Source: Prochlorococcus sp. AG-686-J21 (GTDB lineage: Bacteria; Cyanobacteriota; Cyanobacteriia; PCC-6307; Cyanobiaceae). From it: a DNA stretch of 64,000 nucleotides. The notes beneath the pieces were generated by a model, which saw only the letters and a list, made by a program, of their open reading frames with translations, had not been told where the DNA came from and ran no database searches. Both the position numbers and the translations under genes were made by a program. Each line of letters starts with the position of its first letter. The stretch's first letter is position 1. Positions 56,540-64,000 of the stretch are shown here, one piece after another. The stretch covers positions 24,839 to 88,838 of the forward strand of contig QCVS01000007.1 of the NCBI GenBank assembly GCA_003210285.1, read 5' to 3'.

Positions 56540-56782
56540 TTATTTTTCAGATCCGTATTGTTCTAAACAATATTCAATCAATTTCATTGAATCATTTAGA
56601 GTTCTTTCACTCTTGTTTTTAAGATCAAAACATTCATTTAAGACTTCAGCTGATCTTTTTAATTTATTTTTTTCTTCTTTTTTTAAATCACTAGAAATAA
56701 TAAAATTACGATATGTTTTGAAACTAATTAGAAAAATCATAGATAAAAAAATCACAGCGAGAATAATCCTTAGATTTTTCAT
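56540..56782 (-). CDS. Small membrane-anchored protein (80 residues)
   Basis: The N-terminal helix LRIILAVIFLSMIFLISF is followed by a charged region (SDLKKEEKNKLKRSAEVLNE) and two Cys (ECFDLKNKS, EYCLEQYGSEK). Probably one membrane anchor with a soluble periplasmic or cytoplasmic tail. Function unknown. Confidence 0.55.
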   Translation of the reverse strand: MKNLRIILAVIFLSMIFLISFKTYRNFIISSDLKKEEKNKLKRSAEVLNECFDLKNKSERTLNDSMKLIEYCLEQYGSEK

Positions 56783-56874
56783 GTATTTATGGCTCTTATC
56801 TGTTTTTTAATTAATTAATAAATATATTCTATTAAACACTTTCATTAATTATTAATAAATAAAGCTCTTAAGTA

Positions 56875-56976
56875 CTAAATAACTATATTTGTAGTCGCAG
56901 CAATTGTAATAGCTACAATTGAGACAAATATGTATGGTACTACTTTTATAGATATATAAATATTTTTCTTAGACAT
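56875..56976 (-). CDS. Very short membrane protein (33 residues)
   Basis: From ATG 56976 the peptide MSKKNIYISIKVVPYIFVSI continues with VAITIAATTNIVI, one helix after a basic start. It resembles other single-helix peptides in this island. The call rests on composition only. Confidence 0.4.
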   Translation of the reverse strand: MSKKNIYISIKVVPYIFVSIVAITIAATTNIVI

Positions 56977-57065
56977 GATTTTTATTTTTTTTAATTTAAA
57001 CCTTATTCCAAATATTCATAGGTCTCCAAATATACTAAAGTTCATTTTGAAAAACTTTTATTTAT

Positions 57066-57269
57066 TTAAATTTTCATCAAATAAAGAATCTCCAGATCCT
57101 GCCTTGAATCGGATATTTTCCTTTTCAAAAAACTTAATTCTTCTTGACTCATTTTTGATTCTTTAATCATTATTTCTGCTTGATCAATAGCATGCTCAAT
57201 ATTTTTTATCTTTATGTCTCTTATTGTTGGATTCTCCTTACAAGTTTTTATTGTATGTGCATCAAGCAT
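57066..57269 (-). CDS. Helical soluble protein (67 residues)
   Basis: The product MLDAHTIKTCKENPTIRDIK is followed by a long amphipathic helix pattern (NIEHAIDQAEIMIKESKMSQ, EELSFLKRKISDSRQDLEIL). It probably forms a coiled-coil. No family recognised. Confidence 0.6.
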   Translation of the reverse strand: MLDAHTIKTCKENPTIRDIKIKNIEHAIDQAEIMIKESKMSQEELSFLKRKISDSRQDLEILYLMKI

Positions 57270-57449
57270 TCTTTATTTTAATAATAACTTAAACAATTCT
57301 GTTAGATTAGTAAAAAGATTTACTATCGCAAAATACATCAAAATTAATTAATATAAAAACATGAACTTTAATCTTAACTAACCTTCTCTTCATTTGATCG
57401 AGTGGTTTTTTTTTTATGGTGTAATATATCTCTAGCGTAAATTTAAAAG

Positions 57450-57803
57450 TTGAAAGAATCAAAGCAAATCCCTGAGGAGAATAATTCACTTGAATCATCA
57501 TCCGAGATAAATAAAGAAAGTAATAAAGAAGAGAATGTTAAAGCATTTACTGAATTTCTTGAAAAAGCAAGTAATCAGGGCATTGATGAAGAAAAAGCAA
57601 ACTCTGATTTAAAAGAAAAAGCACCAGAAATTAAGGATAATTCTATTTTTAAAAGAATTCTCAATGATGGATTTGATGGGATATCATCAAATCCTAACTA
57701 TAAAATGTTGGCTCTATTAATAATTCTTTTGATTAATTTGTCTTTATTTTTTGTTATTGGAAATGTAGGTAAAGCTTTCTTGAGAAATGCAGGAATAATG
57801 TAA
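57450..57803 (+). CDS. C-terminal membrane-anchored acidic protein (117 residues)
   Basis: The start is probably TTG at 57450. The first 75 residues are Glu/Ser/Lys-rich and low-complexity (NNSLESSSEINKESNKEENV), followed by FKRILNDGFDGISSNPNYKM and a membrane helix (LALLIILLINLSLFFVIG). The tail is short (FLRNAGIM). It looks tail-anchored. Function unknown. Confidence 0.55.
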   Translation: MKESKQIPEENNSLESSSEINKESNKEENVKAFTEFLEKASNQGIDEEKANSDLKEKAPEIKDNSIFKRILNDGFDGISSNPNYKMLALLIILLINLSLFFVIGNVGKAFLRNAGIM

Positions 57804-57895
57804 TAGCTTAACTATTTTTTTAATATCTGAACTTTACATAATTGTATTTTTAAAAAAATTCATGATAATTTTACCTAAATTTTATTTTATCAAGA

Positions 57896-58057
57896 TTGAA
57901 CAACAAAGAACCTGAAAATCCTGTCGTTTATCTGACTAATTTAATTAAAAAGTTAGATGTAAAAAACAGGAATGGATTAGTAGCTTTAGCAATTGTTAAT
58001 TTACTAGTTATTCTTTTATTTAAGTTTTATCTGAAAGGATCAGGTTTATTATCTTAA
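57896..58057 (+). CDS. Small single-helix membrane protein (53 residues)
   Basis: A TTG at 57896 opens a frame NNKEPENPVVYLTNLIKKLD, then VKNRNGLVALAIVNLLVILL and FKFYLKGSGLLS. One membrane helix is near the C-terminus after a soluble N-terminal helix. The start is weak, but the frame composition is protein-like and it follows the tail-anchored gene on the same strand. Confidence 0.5.
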   Translation: MNNKEPENPVVYLTNLIKKLDVKNRNGLVALAIVNLLVILLFKFYLKGSGLLS

Positions 58058-58072
58058 CTATATTTGAAATGA

Positions 58073-58414
58073 TTACTCAGCGTTTTCAAATTGTTTAGCT
58101 AATCGGAAAGCCTTTTTAATTATAAGAAATCCGCCATATGCTCCAGCTAGTAAAGGTAAAACTATTAGAGGATTTGGTGAATAATCTGCATAATTTTTTA
58201 CACCATCAACATATTCAAATCCTGAACATTTTAGGTATAGGAAAGTAAAAAATGTAATACTCCATCCAAGAATAGATAAGACTCCACCTTTTTTATCTCC
58301 TTCGTAAAATCTATCTAAACCTAAACCCCAACCTCCTATTAAAAAGATTCCTCTAACTACTGAATTTTTTTCTTTGTTTTTAAGCATTATCTTTAAAATG
58401 TTCATATTGAACAT
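58073..58414 (-). CDS. TM2-domain membrane protein
   Basis: The product has the TM2 signature: two helices linked by GLGLDRFYEGDKKGGVLSIL (FLIGGWGLGLDRFYEGDKKG). A third hydrophobic span follows (NPLIVLPLLAGAYGGFLII) and a basic tail. The start may be Met 10 at 58387. TM2 proteins occur across bacteria with unclear function. It converges with the upstream 53-residue gene. Confidence 0.8.
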   Translation of the reverse strand: MFNMNILKIMLKNKEKNSVVRGIFLIGGWGLGLDRFYEGDKKGGVLSILGWSITFFTFLYLKCSGFEYVDGVKNYADYSPNPLIVLPLLAGAYGGFLIIKKAFRLAKQFENAE

Positions 58415-58549
58415 AACTCATTCATCTGAATTTTGCCATAATTCTTTAAGTAGATATACTTAATTTAACTAGATATCTATGGATTTTGTAATAATAGCCT
58501 TTTAAAATAAGTTGTATCTCTTATAACTAAAAGAAAATTCCAATTTGGT

Positions 58550-59695
58550 ATGTTGATTAGAAACAAATCCCTCTTTATTATCGTCTTTACTAGCTTGTTA
58601 GGAATAAGCCTTCCTCCGAGTTATTCAAATCCAAATTTTGACAAGGAATATGATTATTTTATTAATGTAAATACTCTGACAAAAGAAAATAATTTAGATA
58701 CTTACAATCCAAAAGATAAATTAGATGAATACATAATTAAAGGAGCAACTTATTCAACTAAGTTCGTTCCATTAATGAATGATGGTGCAGAAGGTGGTGA
58801 ATATACAAATTTAATGATTAATGATGGTAAAAGATTATTAGTAGATGCCGGATTTGATTTTGTAAATAGTACTACTAATAGTGGAATTCAAAGTATTCCT
58901 TTTTTCGCTCAGACATCAGTTAACATTTCAGGGGGATCAGAATCTGATACAAGCTTTTCTCTAAATAGTTTAATGAAACTTGGTGAGCTAGCACAGGATG
59001 ATGAGGGACATATCAAGACACTTGCCTTTTCTCAGGCAAGATTTGCAACTGCAACTAACGCAGATGGCTCAACAACTAACTTAGGTTTAGGTATAAGACA
59101 CCGTCCTAATGATGTATCAATGCTAGGAGCTAATGCTTTCTGGGATTATAGAATGACTGACTATAGTAATGCCCATAGCAGACTTGGACTTGGTGGAGAA
59201 TATCTTTGGAAAGATTTTGAGTTTAGAAATAATTGGTATATGGCTATTACTGATGAAAAAGATATAACTGTTAAAGGTGTCTCTTACAAAGAAAGAGTAG
59301 TTGACGGTTGGGACGTTGAAATTGGTTATAGGCTACCGAATAATCCAGAACTTGCTTTATTTGTTAGAGGTTTTAATTGGGACTATAAACATACACAGGA
59401 TAATTCAGGATTAGAGGGAGCCGTTAGTTGGCAAGCCACTCCGCATGTAGGTCTTGAAGCATGGGTTTCTAATGAAATTTCCGCAGCATCTACAAAAGTA
59501 AATACTTCCTTGCCTGGAACAGATGAAACCTTCTTTGGTCTAAGAATGAATCTGACAGGAACTCCAGTGATTTTTGGAAAGAAAGATTACAAGAAAAACA
59601 TGATTACTCAAATGACCCAGCCAGTAAAACGTAAATATGATGTTCTTTTGGAAAGATCTACTGGAAGTTTCCAAAATAGAGCAAAAGGAGTCTAA
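58550..59695 (+). CDS. Inverse autotransporter beta-domain protein, no passenger
   Basis: The 381-residue protein has a signal peptide (LFIIVFTSLLGISLPPSYSN), a spacer of about 70 residues, then an intimin/invasin-type beta-barrel (IAT_beta). Visible features are NLGLGIRHRPNDVSMLGANA, FWDYRMTDYSNAHSRLGLGG, EYLWKDFEFRNNWYMAITDE, WDVEIGYRLPNNPELALFVR and WQATPHVGLEAWVSNE. The end KRKYDVLLERSTGSFQNRAK lacks Ig-like passengers. No LysM domain is seen. It is followed by two secreted paralogs after 8 bases. An outer-membrane location is inferred. Confidence 0.85.
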   Translation: MLIRNKSLFIIVFTSLLGISLPPSYSNPNFDKEYDYFINVNTLTKENNLDTYNPKDKLDEYIIKGATYSTKFVPLMNDGAEGGEYTNLMINDGKRLLVDAGFDFVNSTTNSGIQSIPFFAQTSVNISGGSESDTSFSLNSLMKLGELAQDDEGHIKTLAFSQARFATATNADGSTTNLGLGIRHRPNDVSMLGANAFWDYRMTDYSNAHSRLGLGGEYLWKDFEFRNNWYMAITDEKDITVKGVSYKERVVDGWDVEIGYRLPNNPELALFVRGFNWDYKHTQDNSGLEGAVSWQATPHVGLEAWVSNEISAASTKVNTSLPGTDETFFGLRMNLTGTPVIFGKKDYKKNMITQMTQPVKRKYDVLLERSTGSFQNRAKGV

Positions 59696-59703
59696 ACCCT
59701 TTT

Positions 59704-60651
59704 ATGAAATACTCACGATTAATAAAAAAATTTTTATTACCCCTAAGCCTTTTAGGACTGCTCTTAGATGCAAAACCATCAAAATCTGCTGAATGGTCAG
59801 AGAATCCTGGAATGGTTTCCTGTAGCACAGGTCATCAAGACATGAGTGATGCAGCTGTAGGTACAAGCCATTCTAAACCTTTTTCAATAACTTCTTCTGA
59901 AACGAATCCTCATAAGTCTTGTTTGGGGACTCCTGAAGGTTATGAAATAACTTTATTTAAGATTGGAATGTGCACGATTAATCCATTCGACGAAACGAAT
60001 GATAGTGTCGATCTTGCTTTCACTACTGATAATGGTTGCGTATGGACGATGGAATCTGTTTCTGGTGCTGTTGTAGATTTAGCTGCAAATTTAAACCAGT
60101 CTATTTCTTTACCCTCCTCAACAACCAGACCACCATCAGGTACCTATAAGCATTTTCTTATTGTTATGAACCCAAATATTAAATTAAAAGGTTCATACAC
60201 TACAACAGATGCTACAAATGGAGGAACTTTTTATACGAAGCCAGGAGCAACGGTTGATACAGATGGAGAATTTGATAAGAGCTTGTCTTCAGCTCAGTTT
60301 TTTACAAGTGAATTTGATAGTTCTCTTGGATTCAACACTAGAGGATCTTGTAGTTACTCATATCAAAGAACAGTATCAAGTGGGTCTAATCAAGGAGTTG
60401 TAAGAGCAGTTTTAACTAACGATCTTTTAAATACACAAACTTCTTGTAGTGGAGTAACCAAATTAGTTGGCGCTTTTAAAGCTACCACTCCTCTCAATAT
60501 TGATAATGATACCAACGGATTGGAAATACAATTTAGTATTTCTGGAGCAGGACTTATGATTGAAGGTGGAGGTAATAGTACAAGGGGTTTAACAAACCAG
60601 CCTTATTTTGGGAATTCAGGAGACTTTGTACCTGTATTTACTAAGTTCTAA
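59704..60651 (+). CDS. Secreted protein of unknown function, paralog A
   Basis: The 315-residue protein has a signal peptide (FLLPLSLLGLLLDAKPSKSA). It shares ordered motifs with the next gene: CLGTPEGYEITLFKIGMCT, VDLAANLNQSISLPSS, RPPSGTYKHF, NIKLKGSYTTTDA, KSLSSAQ and a terminal FVPVFTKF. Several Cys suggest disulfides. It starts 8 bases after the beta-barrel gene. No known family is recognised; export or surface display by the barrel is a hypothesis. Confidence 0.75.
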   Translation: MKYSRLIKKFLLPLSLLGLLLDAKPSKSAEWSENPGMVSCSTGHQDMSDAAVGTSHSKPFSITSSETNPHKSCLGTPEGYEITLFKIGMCTINPFDETNDSVDLAFTTDNGCVWTMESVSGAVVDLAANLNQSISLPSSTTRPPSGTYKHFLIVMNPNIKLKGSYTTTDATNGGTFYTKPGATVDTDGEFDKSLSSAQFFTSEFDSSLGFNTRGSCSYSYQRTVSSGSNQGVVRAVLTNDLLNTQTSCSGVTKLVGAFKATTPLNIDNDTNGLEIQFSISGAGLMIEGGGNSTRGLTNQPYFGNSGDFVPVFTKF

Positions 60652-60675
60652 TTTAACTAATTTAACTAATTTAAA

Positions 60676-61581
60676 ATGATTAATTTTAAGAAAGGTATAT
60701 TTATACCTCTAATACTTATAAATTCTTTTGGATTTATTCAACCATCTAAAGCAGAATTTTCTATGCCTGCATGTCCTACATCAGGTACAAAAACATATTC
60801 TCAGCTACTTGCTTTAACAGAGGATGCTAATAGTTTTGAATGTTTGGGCACACCAGAAAAATATGAGATAACTATTTATGAAATGGGATTATGCACTTCT
60901 AGTACTAGTCCAATTACAGGTTCGTCAGGCTCAAAGATTTGGGATAAGTCAACTTGTGTACCCACTATGAGTTCTGGGTTAAATGGAACTAAAGTTGATC
61001 TTGCCCCTGGTAACTCCACTGAAAAGATAGCTCCTTTGCCTAGTTCTGATGACAGGCCTTCTAGTGGTACTTATAAATATGCCTATATTCTTATATCTAG
61101 TGAATTCAATCTAAAGGGGAGTTATGAACTCTCAGATGGAACAACTTATTATTCTAAACAAGGGAATGATGCATACGGACCTTTTGGCGATGCTGATAAA
61201 ACTCTTTCTTCCGCTCAAGAACACGGCGAAGAGGTTGATAATATTGGCTCAGGTGAAGGTAGCTGGTCAGTTGCTGGGGCAGCGGAAATGAGTTCTCCAT
61301 TTGATATGAGTGGAGGAAAAATGTCAGCGTTGCTTTTAAATAATTGTAATCATGTGACTAATTCATGTAATGCAATCTCCTCTAAACCTTCTATTCAAGA
61401 AGATGTATCAAAACTTTTAGCAATATTTGAACCAACAAATCCTATAAGTATTAAAGATGAAACACAAGGAATAGAAGTTCAATTAGTTGTAAAAGACGGT
61501 GGATATTTGATTGCTGGAGATTCATCTGACATTGAATTTTTTGGTTCTGCTCCTTTCCGACCTAAAATAACTGCTTTTTAA
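60676..61581 (+). CDS. Secreted protein of unknown function, paralog B
   Basis: The 301-residue protein has a signal peptide (GIFIPLILINSFGFIQPSKA). It parallels paralog A: CLGTPEKYEITIYEMGLCTS, TKVDLAPGNS, LPSSDDRPSSGTYKYA, FNLKGSYELSDGTTYYSK, KTLSSAQ and a C-terminal FRPKITAF. Identity by eye is modest but the motif order is the same, so the pair arose by duplication. Both end in Phe, a feature of some outer-membrane strands. Function unknown. Confidence 0.75.
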   Translation: MINFKKGIFIPLILINSFGFIQPSKAEFSMPACPTSGTKTYSQLLALTEDANSFECLGTPEKYEITIYEMGLCTSSTSPITGSSGSKIWDKSTCVPTMSSGLNGTKVDLAPGNSTEKIAPLPSSDDRPSSGTYKYAYILISSEFNLKGSYELSDGTTYYSKQGNDAYGPFGDADKTLSSAQEHGEEVDNIGSGEGSWSVAGAAEMSSPFDMSGGKMSALLLNNCNHVTNSCNAISSKPSIQEDVSKLLAIFEPTNPISIKDETQGIEVQLVVKDGGYLIAGDSSDIEFFGSAPFRPKITAF

Positions 61582-61597
61582 ATTTTTTAATTTTTAT

Positions 61598-62350
61598 TTA
61601 AAAATTTAATAAAGAAATTGTTGGTTTTATATAAATAAAAATAGATCCATATAAATCTTTCATTATCCTTATTTCTTCATCTAAATAGATTACGGATACA
61701 TCACAAGAAGGGATTTCCTTATTCCACGGTAACTTCCCCCAAACATCTTTTACTGGATACCATCTATCCATAAGAAGTTTACTAAATATTGGAATTTTAT
61801 TAAGTCCCTCGACTTTTGAGACTTTAGTCTTTCGCAAATTCATTTGAAGAATATTATCATTTAAATTTAATTCATCAGCCAAAGTAATTACTCTTCCTCC
61901 AAATGTTGGAAGAAGCTTAAACCAACCAAGGATGGGGATTGTAGTGAGACCAAAAATTATAGTGTCGAAGGTAGATATGAATTCTTTTTTTTCAAAATCA
62001 ATATTTTGTGCAATTCTTCCGATAGTCGATAAACCAAATGATCCAACTTGTAATTGATGTAGCTTAAAAAAGAGATTACTTTTGAATTCGTTATTTAATG
62101 CCTTTTCGATAGCTAAAAAAAAAGGAGAACTTCTAAATAATTCAACTGTTGAATAAATTAATTCCCATTCTCCAGATAACTTTTTTTCTGTAATTTCTGA
62201 ATTCTGTTTTTCAAGATCCTTTATCAGTTGATCCATTTCTTGCAATTTTTCTTGATACATATTCGCTACAAAGGGATTTAATCTTTGGCCTCTATCAGTA
62301 ATAGCTGCTATTTGATATATCTTTTTTTTAATGTCATCAGTATGTTTCAT
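61598..62350 (-). CDS. PAP/fibrillin-family protein
   Basis: The 250-residue protein begins KKKIYQIAAITDRGQRLNPF and contains LSGEWELIYSTVELFRSSPF, the plastid-lipid-associated protein signature. GSFGLSTIGRIAQNIDFEKK and the C-terminal CDVSVIYLDEEIRIMKDLYG, followed by a lipocalin-like end, fit the family. These proteins associate with thylakoid lipids. It converges with paralog B by 16 bases. Confidence 0.9.
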   Translation of the reverse strand: MKHTDDIKKKIYQIAAITDRGQRLNPFVANMYQEKLQEMDQLIKDLEKQNSEITEKKLSGEWELIYSTVELFRSSPFFLAIEKALNNEFKSNLFFKLHQLQVGSFGLSTIGRIAQNIDFEKKEFISTFDTIIFGLTTIPILGWFKLLPTFGGRVITLADELNLNDNILQMNLRKTKVSKVEGLNKIPIFSKLLMDRWYPVKDVWGKLPWNKEIPSCDVSVIYLDEEIRIMKDLYGSIFIYIKPTISLLNF

Positions 62351-62443
62351 CTTTAAATTTTTTGTAAAATTCTTTTTTTGATTCTATTGATATTTATCTT
62401 TTAATTGCGGTTCTAGTAATACTAGTAATAATAATTGGGCTCA

Positions 62444-62623
62444 TTATTCACCCCACCTTTTACCAATTTCAAAACCCCATTTAGAAGTTAGGATGATTAC
62501 TTCTTTATGATTCTTACAATCCGACAATTCTTTCTTTTTTATAGGATTTTTTTCTATTAATTCAGATATTTTATTTAATTGTTCTATTTTTTTAAGAAAA
62601 TTAATTAAATCTTTTTCAGCCAT
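62444..62623 (-). CDS. Nif11-domain protein
   Basis: From ATG 62623 the 59-residue product is MAEKDLINFLKKIEQLNKIS, then PIKKKELSDCKNHKEVIILT and KWGFEIGKRWGE. The helix pattern and GFE end match Nif11. Nif11 domains serve as leaders for RiPP precursors in some picocyanobacteria; here the protein stops right after the domain with no core peptide. A small membrane gene sits 7 bases upstream. Confidence 0.75.
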   Translation of the reverse strand: MAEKDLINFLKKIEQLNKISELIEKNPIKKKELSDCKNHKEVIILTSKWGFEIGKRWGE

Positions 62624-62630
62624 TTTGATA

Positions 62631-62738
62631 TTAAGAAGTATATTTTTGATCGTAGGTGAAAATATAATATAAGACCCAGCCAACTCCCCCAATTAATATT
62701 GCAACCATTATATTTACAGACCAGACTATTTCTATCAT
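62631..62738 (-). CDS. Small membrane protein (35 residues) beside Nif11 gene
   Basis: From ATG 62738 the product is MIEIVWSVNIMVAILIGGVG, then WVLYYIFTYDQKYTS, one membrane helix. Its stop is 7 bases before the Nif11 start, so the two are probably co-translated. No known family. Confidence 0.5.
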   Translation of the reverse strand: MIEIVWSVNIMVAILIGGVGWVLYYIFTYDQKYTS

Positions 62739-62866
62739 TTTAATTTTATTAGTGATTTAATAATAACTAAATTTTTAATCATATTTGTGATCAGATTTTG
62801 GAAGTATCTAAGTTTTGTCTTTTAACATATATCGATTATATTTGTTTTAAAAAGGTAATTGAAAAA

Positions 62867-63046
62867 ATGGGAGAAGCTAAAAGAAGAGAAGAATTAGGAT
62901 TGCCGCCTAGAGAGAAGAAAGTAGTAAAAAAGGATTCTAAAAGTAATTTAAATCAAATCTTGAATAAATATCCTTATTTTCCATATATCTTGGGAATTTC
63001 TCTGCTTACGATTTTAATAATCGATCTAGTTAATTACTATAAATAG
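62867..63046 (+). CDS. DUF2839 small membrane protein
   Basis: From ATG 62867 the 59-residue protein has the diagnostic MGEAKRREELGLPPREKKVV N-terminus, then a C-terminal helix (YILGISLLTILIIDLVNY). A longer frame from 62798 is not supported. The family is common in cyanobacteria; function unknown. Confidence 0.88.
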   Translation: MGEAKRREELGLPPREKKVVKKDSKSNLNQILNKYPYFPYILGISLLTILIIDLVNYYK

Positions 63047-63169
63047 TTTTATTCAAAAAAAATTTCATATCTTAATTTTTAATTTATAAATCTGTATTCT
63101 TTTATTCCGCATTTATAAAATTAATTTTCCATAATTAATAGACTACTAACTAAAAATCTAGGATCGCAA

Positions 63170-63472
63170 ATGTTTGATAATATCGGTACCGCCTTAGTCC
63201 AAGCAGTAGGATTTTTTGGTGTTTTTGGATATTTTGTCTATCAGCTTTTATCAGATGGTAAAAAAACAATACAGAATCAATCTAAATCTTCTGTCAAAAA
63301 AGTTAATCAGAATAAAGATCTAAATGATAGACCTAAGAAGCAAGGATTATTTGGTAGAAAAAAAGAACTAATAACTGAGGATGTGAAACCAAAGAAAAAA
63401 GGATTATTTGGTAAAAAAGTAGAACCAGTAAAAGTTGTAGAAGAACCTAAAAAGAAAGGTTGGTTTAGGTAG
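63170..63472 (+). CDS. Membrane protein with repeated Lys-Gly-Phe tail
   Basis: The 100-residue protein has an N-terminal membrane helix (LVQAVGFFGVFGYFVYQLL), then a charged tail with three imperfect repeats: RPKKQGLFGRKKE, KPKKKGLFGKKVE and EPKKKGWFR. The repeats look like binding motifs for acidic partners. Start is ATG at 63170. Function unknown. Confidence 0.65.
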   Translation: MFDNIGTALVQAVGFFGVFGYFVYQLLSDGKKTIQNQSKSSVKKVNQNKDLNDRPKKQGLFGRKKELITEDVKPKKKGLFGKKVEPVKVVEEPKKKGWFR

Positions 63473-63564
63473 ACAATTTAAGAGAATTTAAAAACGATTT
63501 TGATATCTTTTATACAAAAAAATTTTTATTCTATTTTTATAGTTAAATTAATAAATTTAATTTA

Positions 63565-63696
63565 ATGAACCACAGAGAAATTACAAAAAGATATAGTGAT
63601 TTAATTGATAGAGCAGAACAAGCTAATGGTAGAAAAGAAATCGTTGGTTTACTTAAAAAAGCTGCTAAATTAAAATCCAAAATTGAAATAAACTAA
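63565..63696 (+). CDS. Small basic helical protein (43 residues)
   Basis: From ATG 63565 the product is MNHREITKRYSDLIDRAEQA, then NGRKEIVGLLKKAAKLKSKI. Helical and basic. It is intact with clear start and stop and no competing frame. Not recognised. Confidence 0.6.
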   Translation: MNHREITKRYSDLIDRAEQANGRKEIVGLLKKAAKLKSKIEIN

Positions 63697-63787
63697 TAAT
63701 CTTTTTGAAATTTTATAATTTTTCTAAATGTTAAATTTATTTAAACAAAAAAATATTCATGCGATAATCATATGAAATTTTTTAGTT

Positions 63788-63958
63788 ATGAATAAAAAAG
63801 GTTATACAACTGAAAGCGGTGGAAGACAAAACGGGTTTGCAATTGAACCAGAAATTAATCAAATAACACAGGGAGAATCAAAGAAATCGTTTTTATTATT
63901 CATAGGGATATTATTACCTTTCTTTATCGGTGGTATTTATTATTTTAAAACGTTTTGA
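63788..63958 (+). CDS. Psb34-like (ssl1498 family) small membrane protein
   Basis: The 56-residue product begins MNKKGYTTESGGRQNGFAIE, matching the TTEEGGRxNxFAxEP N-terminus of Psb34. It ends with one membrane helix (LLFIGILLPFFIGGIYYF). Psb34 binds CP47-containing photosystem II assembly intermediates and competes with Hlips in other cyanobacteria. The gene lies in a small-protein island. Confidence 0.82.
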   Translation: MNKKGYTTESGGRQNGFAIEPEINQITQGESKKSFLLFIGILLPFFIGGIYYFKTF

Positions 63959-64000
63959 ATAAAAACATTTTTTTTTATAAATCATTTTTGGAAATATATT

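Noticed and set aside
57307..57501. Minus-strand frame opposite the TTG-start gene at 57450
   Set aside because: It overlaps the start of the acidic tail-anchored gene and has no ribosome binding site or recognisable pattern.

Overview
The window is a chromosomal segment of a high-light-adapted Prochlorococcus, or a very close marine picocyanobacterium. Base composition is very AT-rich, genes are short and tightly packed, and TTG and GTG starts are frequent. The gene set is cyanobacterial: SasA clock kinase, ChlI, PetG, PetH, CrtE, a lycopene cyclase, OpcA next to Zwf, CBS-less GuaB3, a Psb34-like protein, DUF2839, PAP/fibrillin, and the Yfr1 and Yfr2 small RNAs. I saw no rRNA, CRISPR array, transposase or prophage. 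One tRNA (Glu, TTC) is present.

Bases 1-37900 are mostly conserved core genes. They run: an HTH membrane protein cut by the window edge, malQ, prs, sasA, tRNA-Glu, petH, zwf-opcA-cobB, then crtE, folD, a 7TM-HD protein, leuA, a GH57 branching enzyme, lycopene cyclase, gyrA, guaB3, yfr1, trxA, hisH, rsmD, petG (a 39-residue gene hidden at the rsmD 3' end), a membrane cytochrome c, a SpoU methyltransferase, chlI, ruvC, 5-FCL, sufE, hom, a peptide-type ABC binding protein with one permease, a DUF1400 hydrolase and an MFS transporter.

Bases 37900-47300 hold a DUF2834 protein, a PfkB kinase, small membrane proteins, a secreted pentapeptide protein, and an ATP-grasp / alpha-E / transglutaminase cluster. 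A mostly non-coding stretch follows at 45471-46086.

Bases 46268-52798 form a zinc-homeostasis locus: a WD40 protein, a CobW (COG0523) GTPase, ZnuA, ZnuC, Zur and ZnuB. A Fur/Zur-type palindrome lies between znuA and znuC. ZnuA carries two tandem copies of a roughly 125-residue module in its His-rich linker, and CobW carries a divergent third copy.

Bases 52788-58414 and 62444-63958 are islands of small proteins, many of 33-60 residues with one membrane segment. Within the first island lie a Yfr2-family RNA and, immediately upstream, a second candidate small RNA with a Yfr1-like core that can pair with it.

Bases 58550-61581 encode a stand-alone inverse-autotransporter (intimin-type) beta barrel, followed at once by two paralogous secreted proteins of unknown function. 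This cassette and the shared zinc module are the most novel-looking parts of the window.
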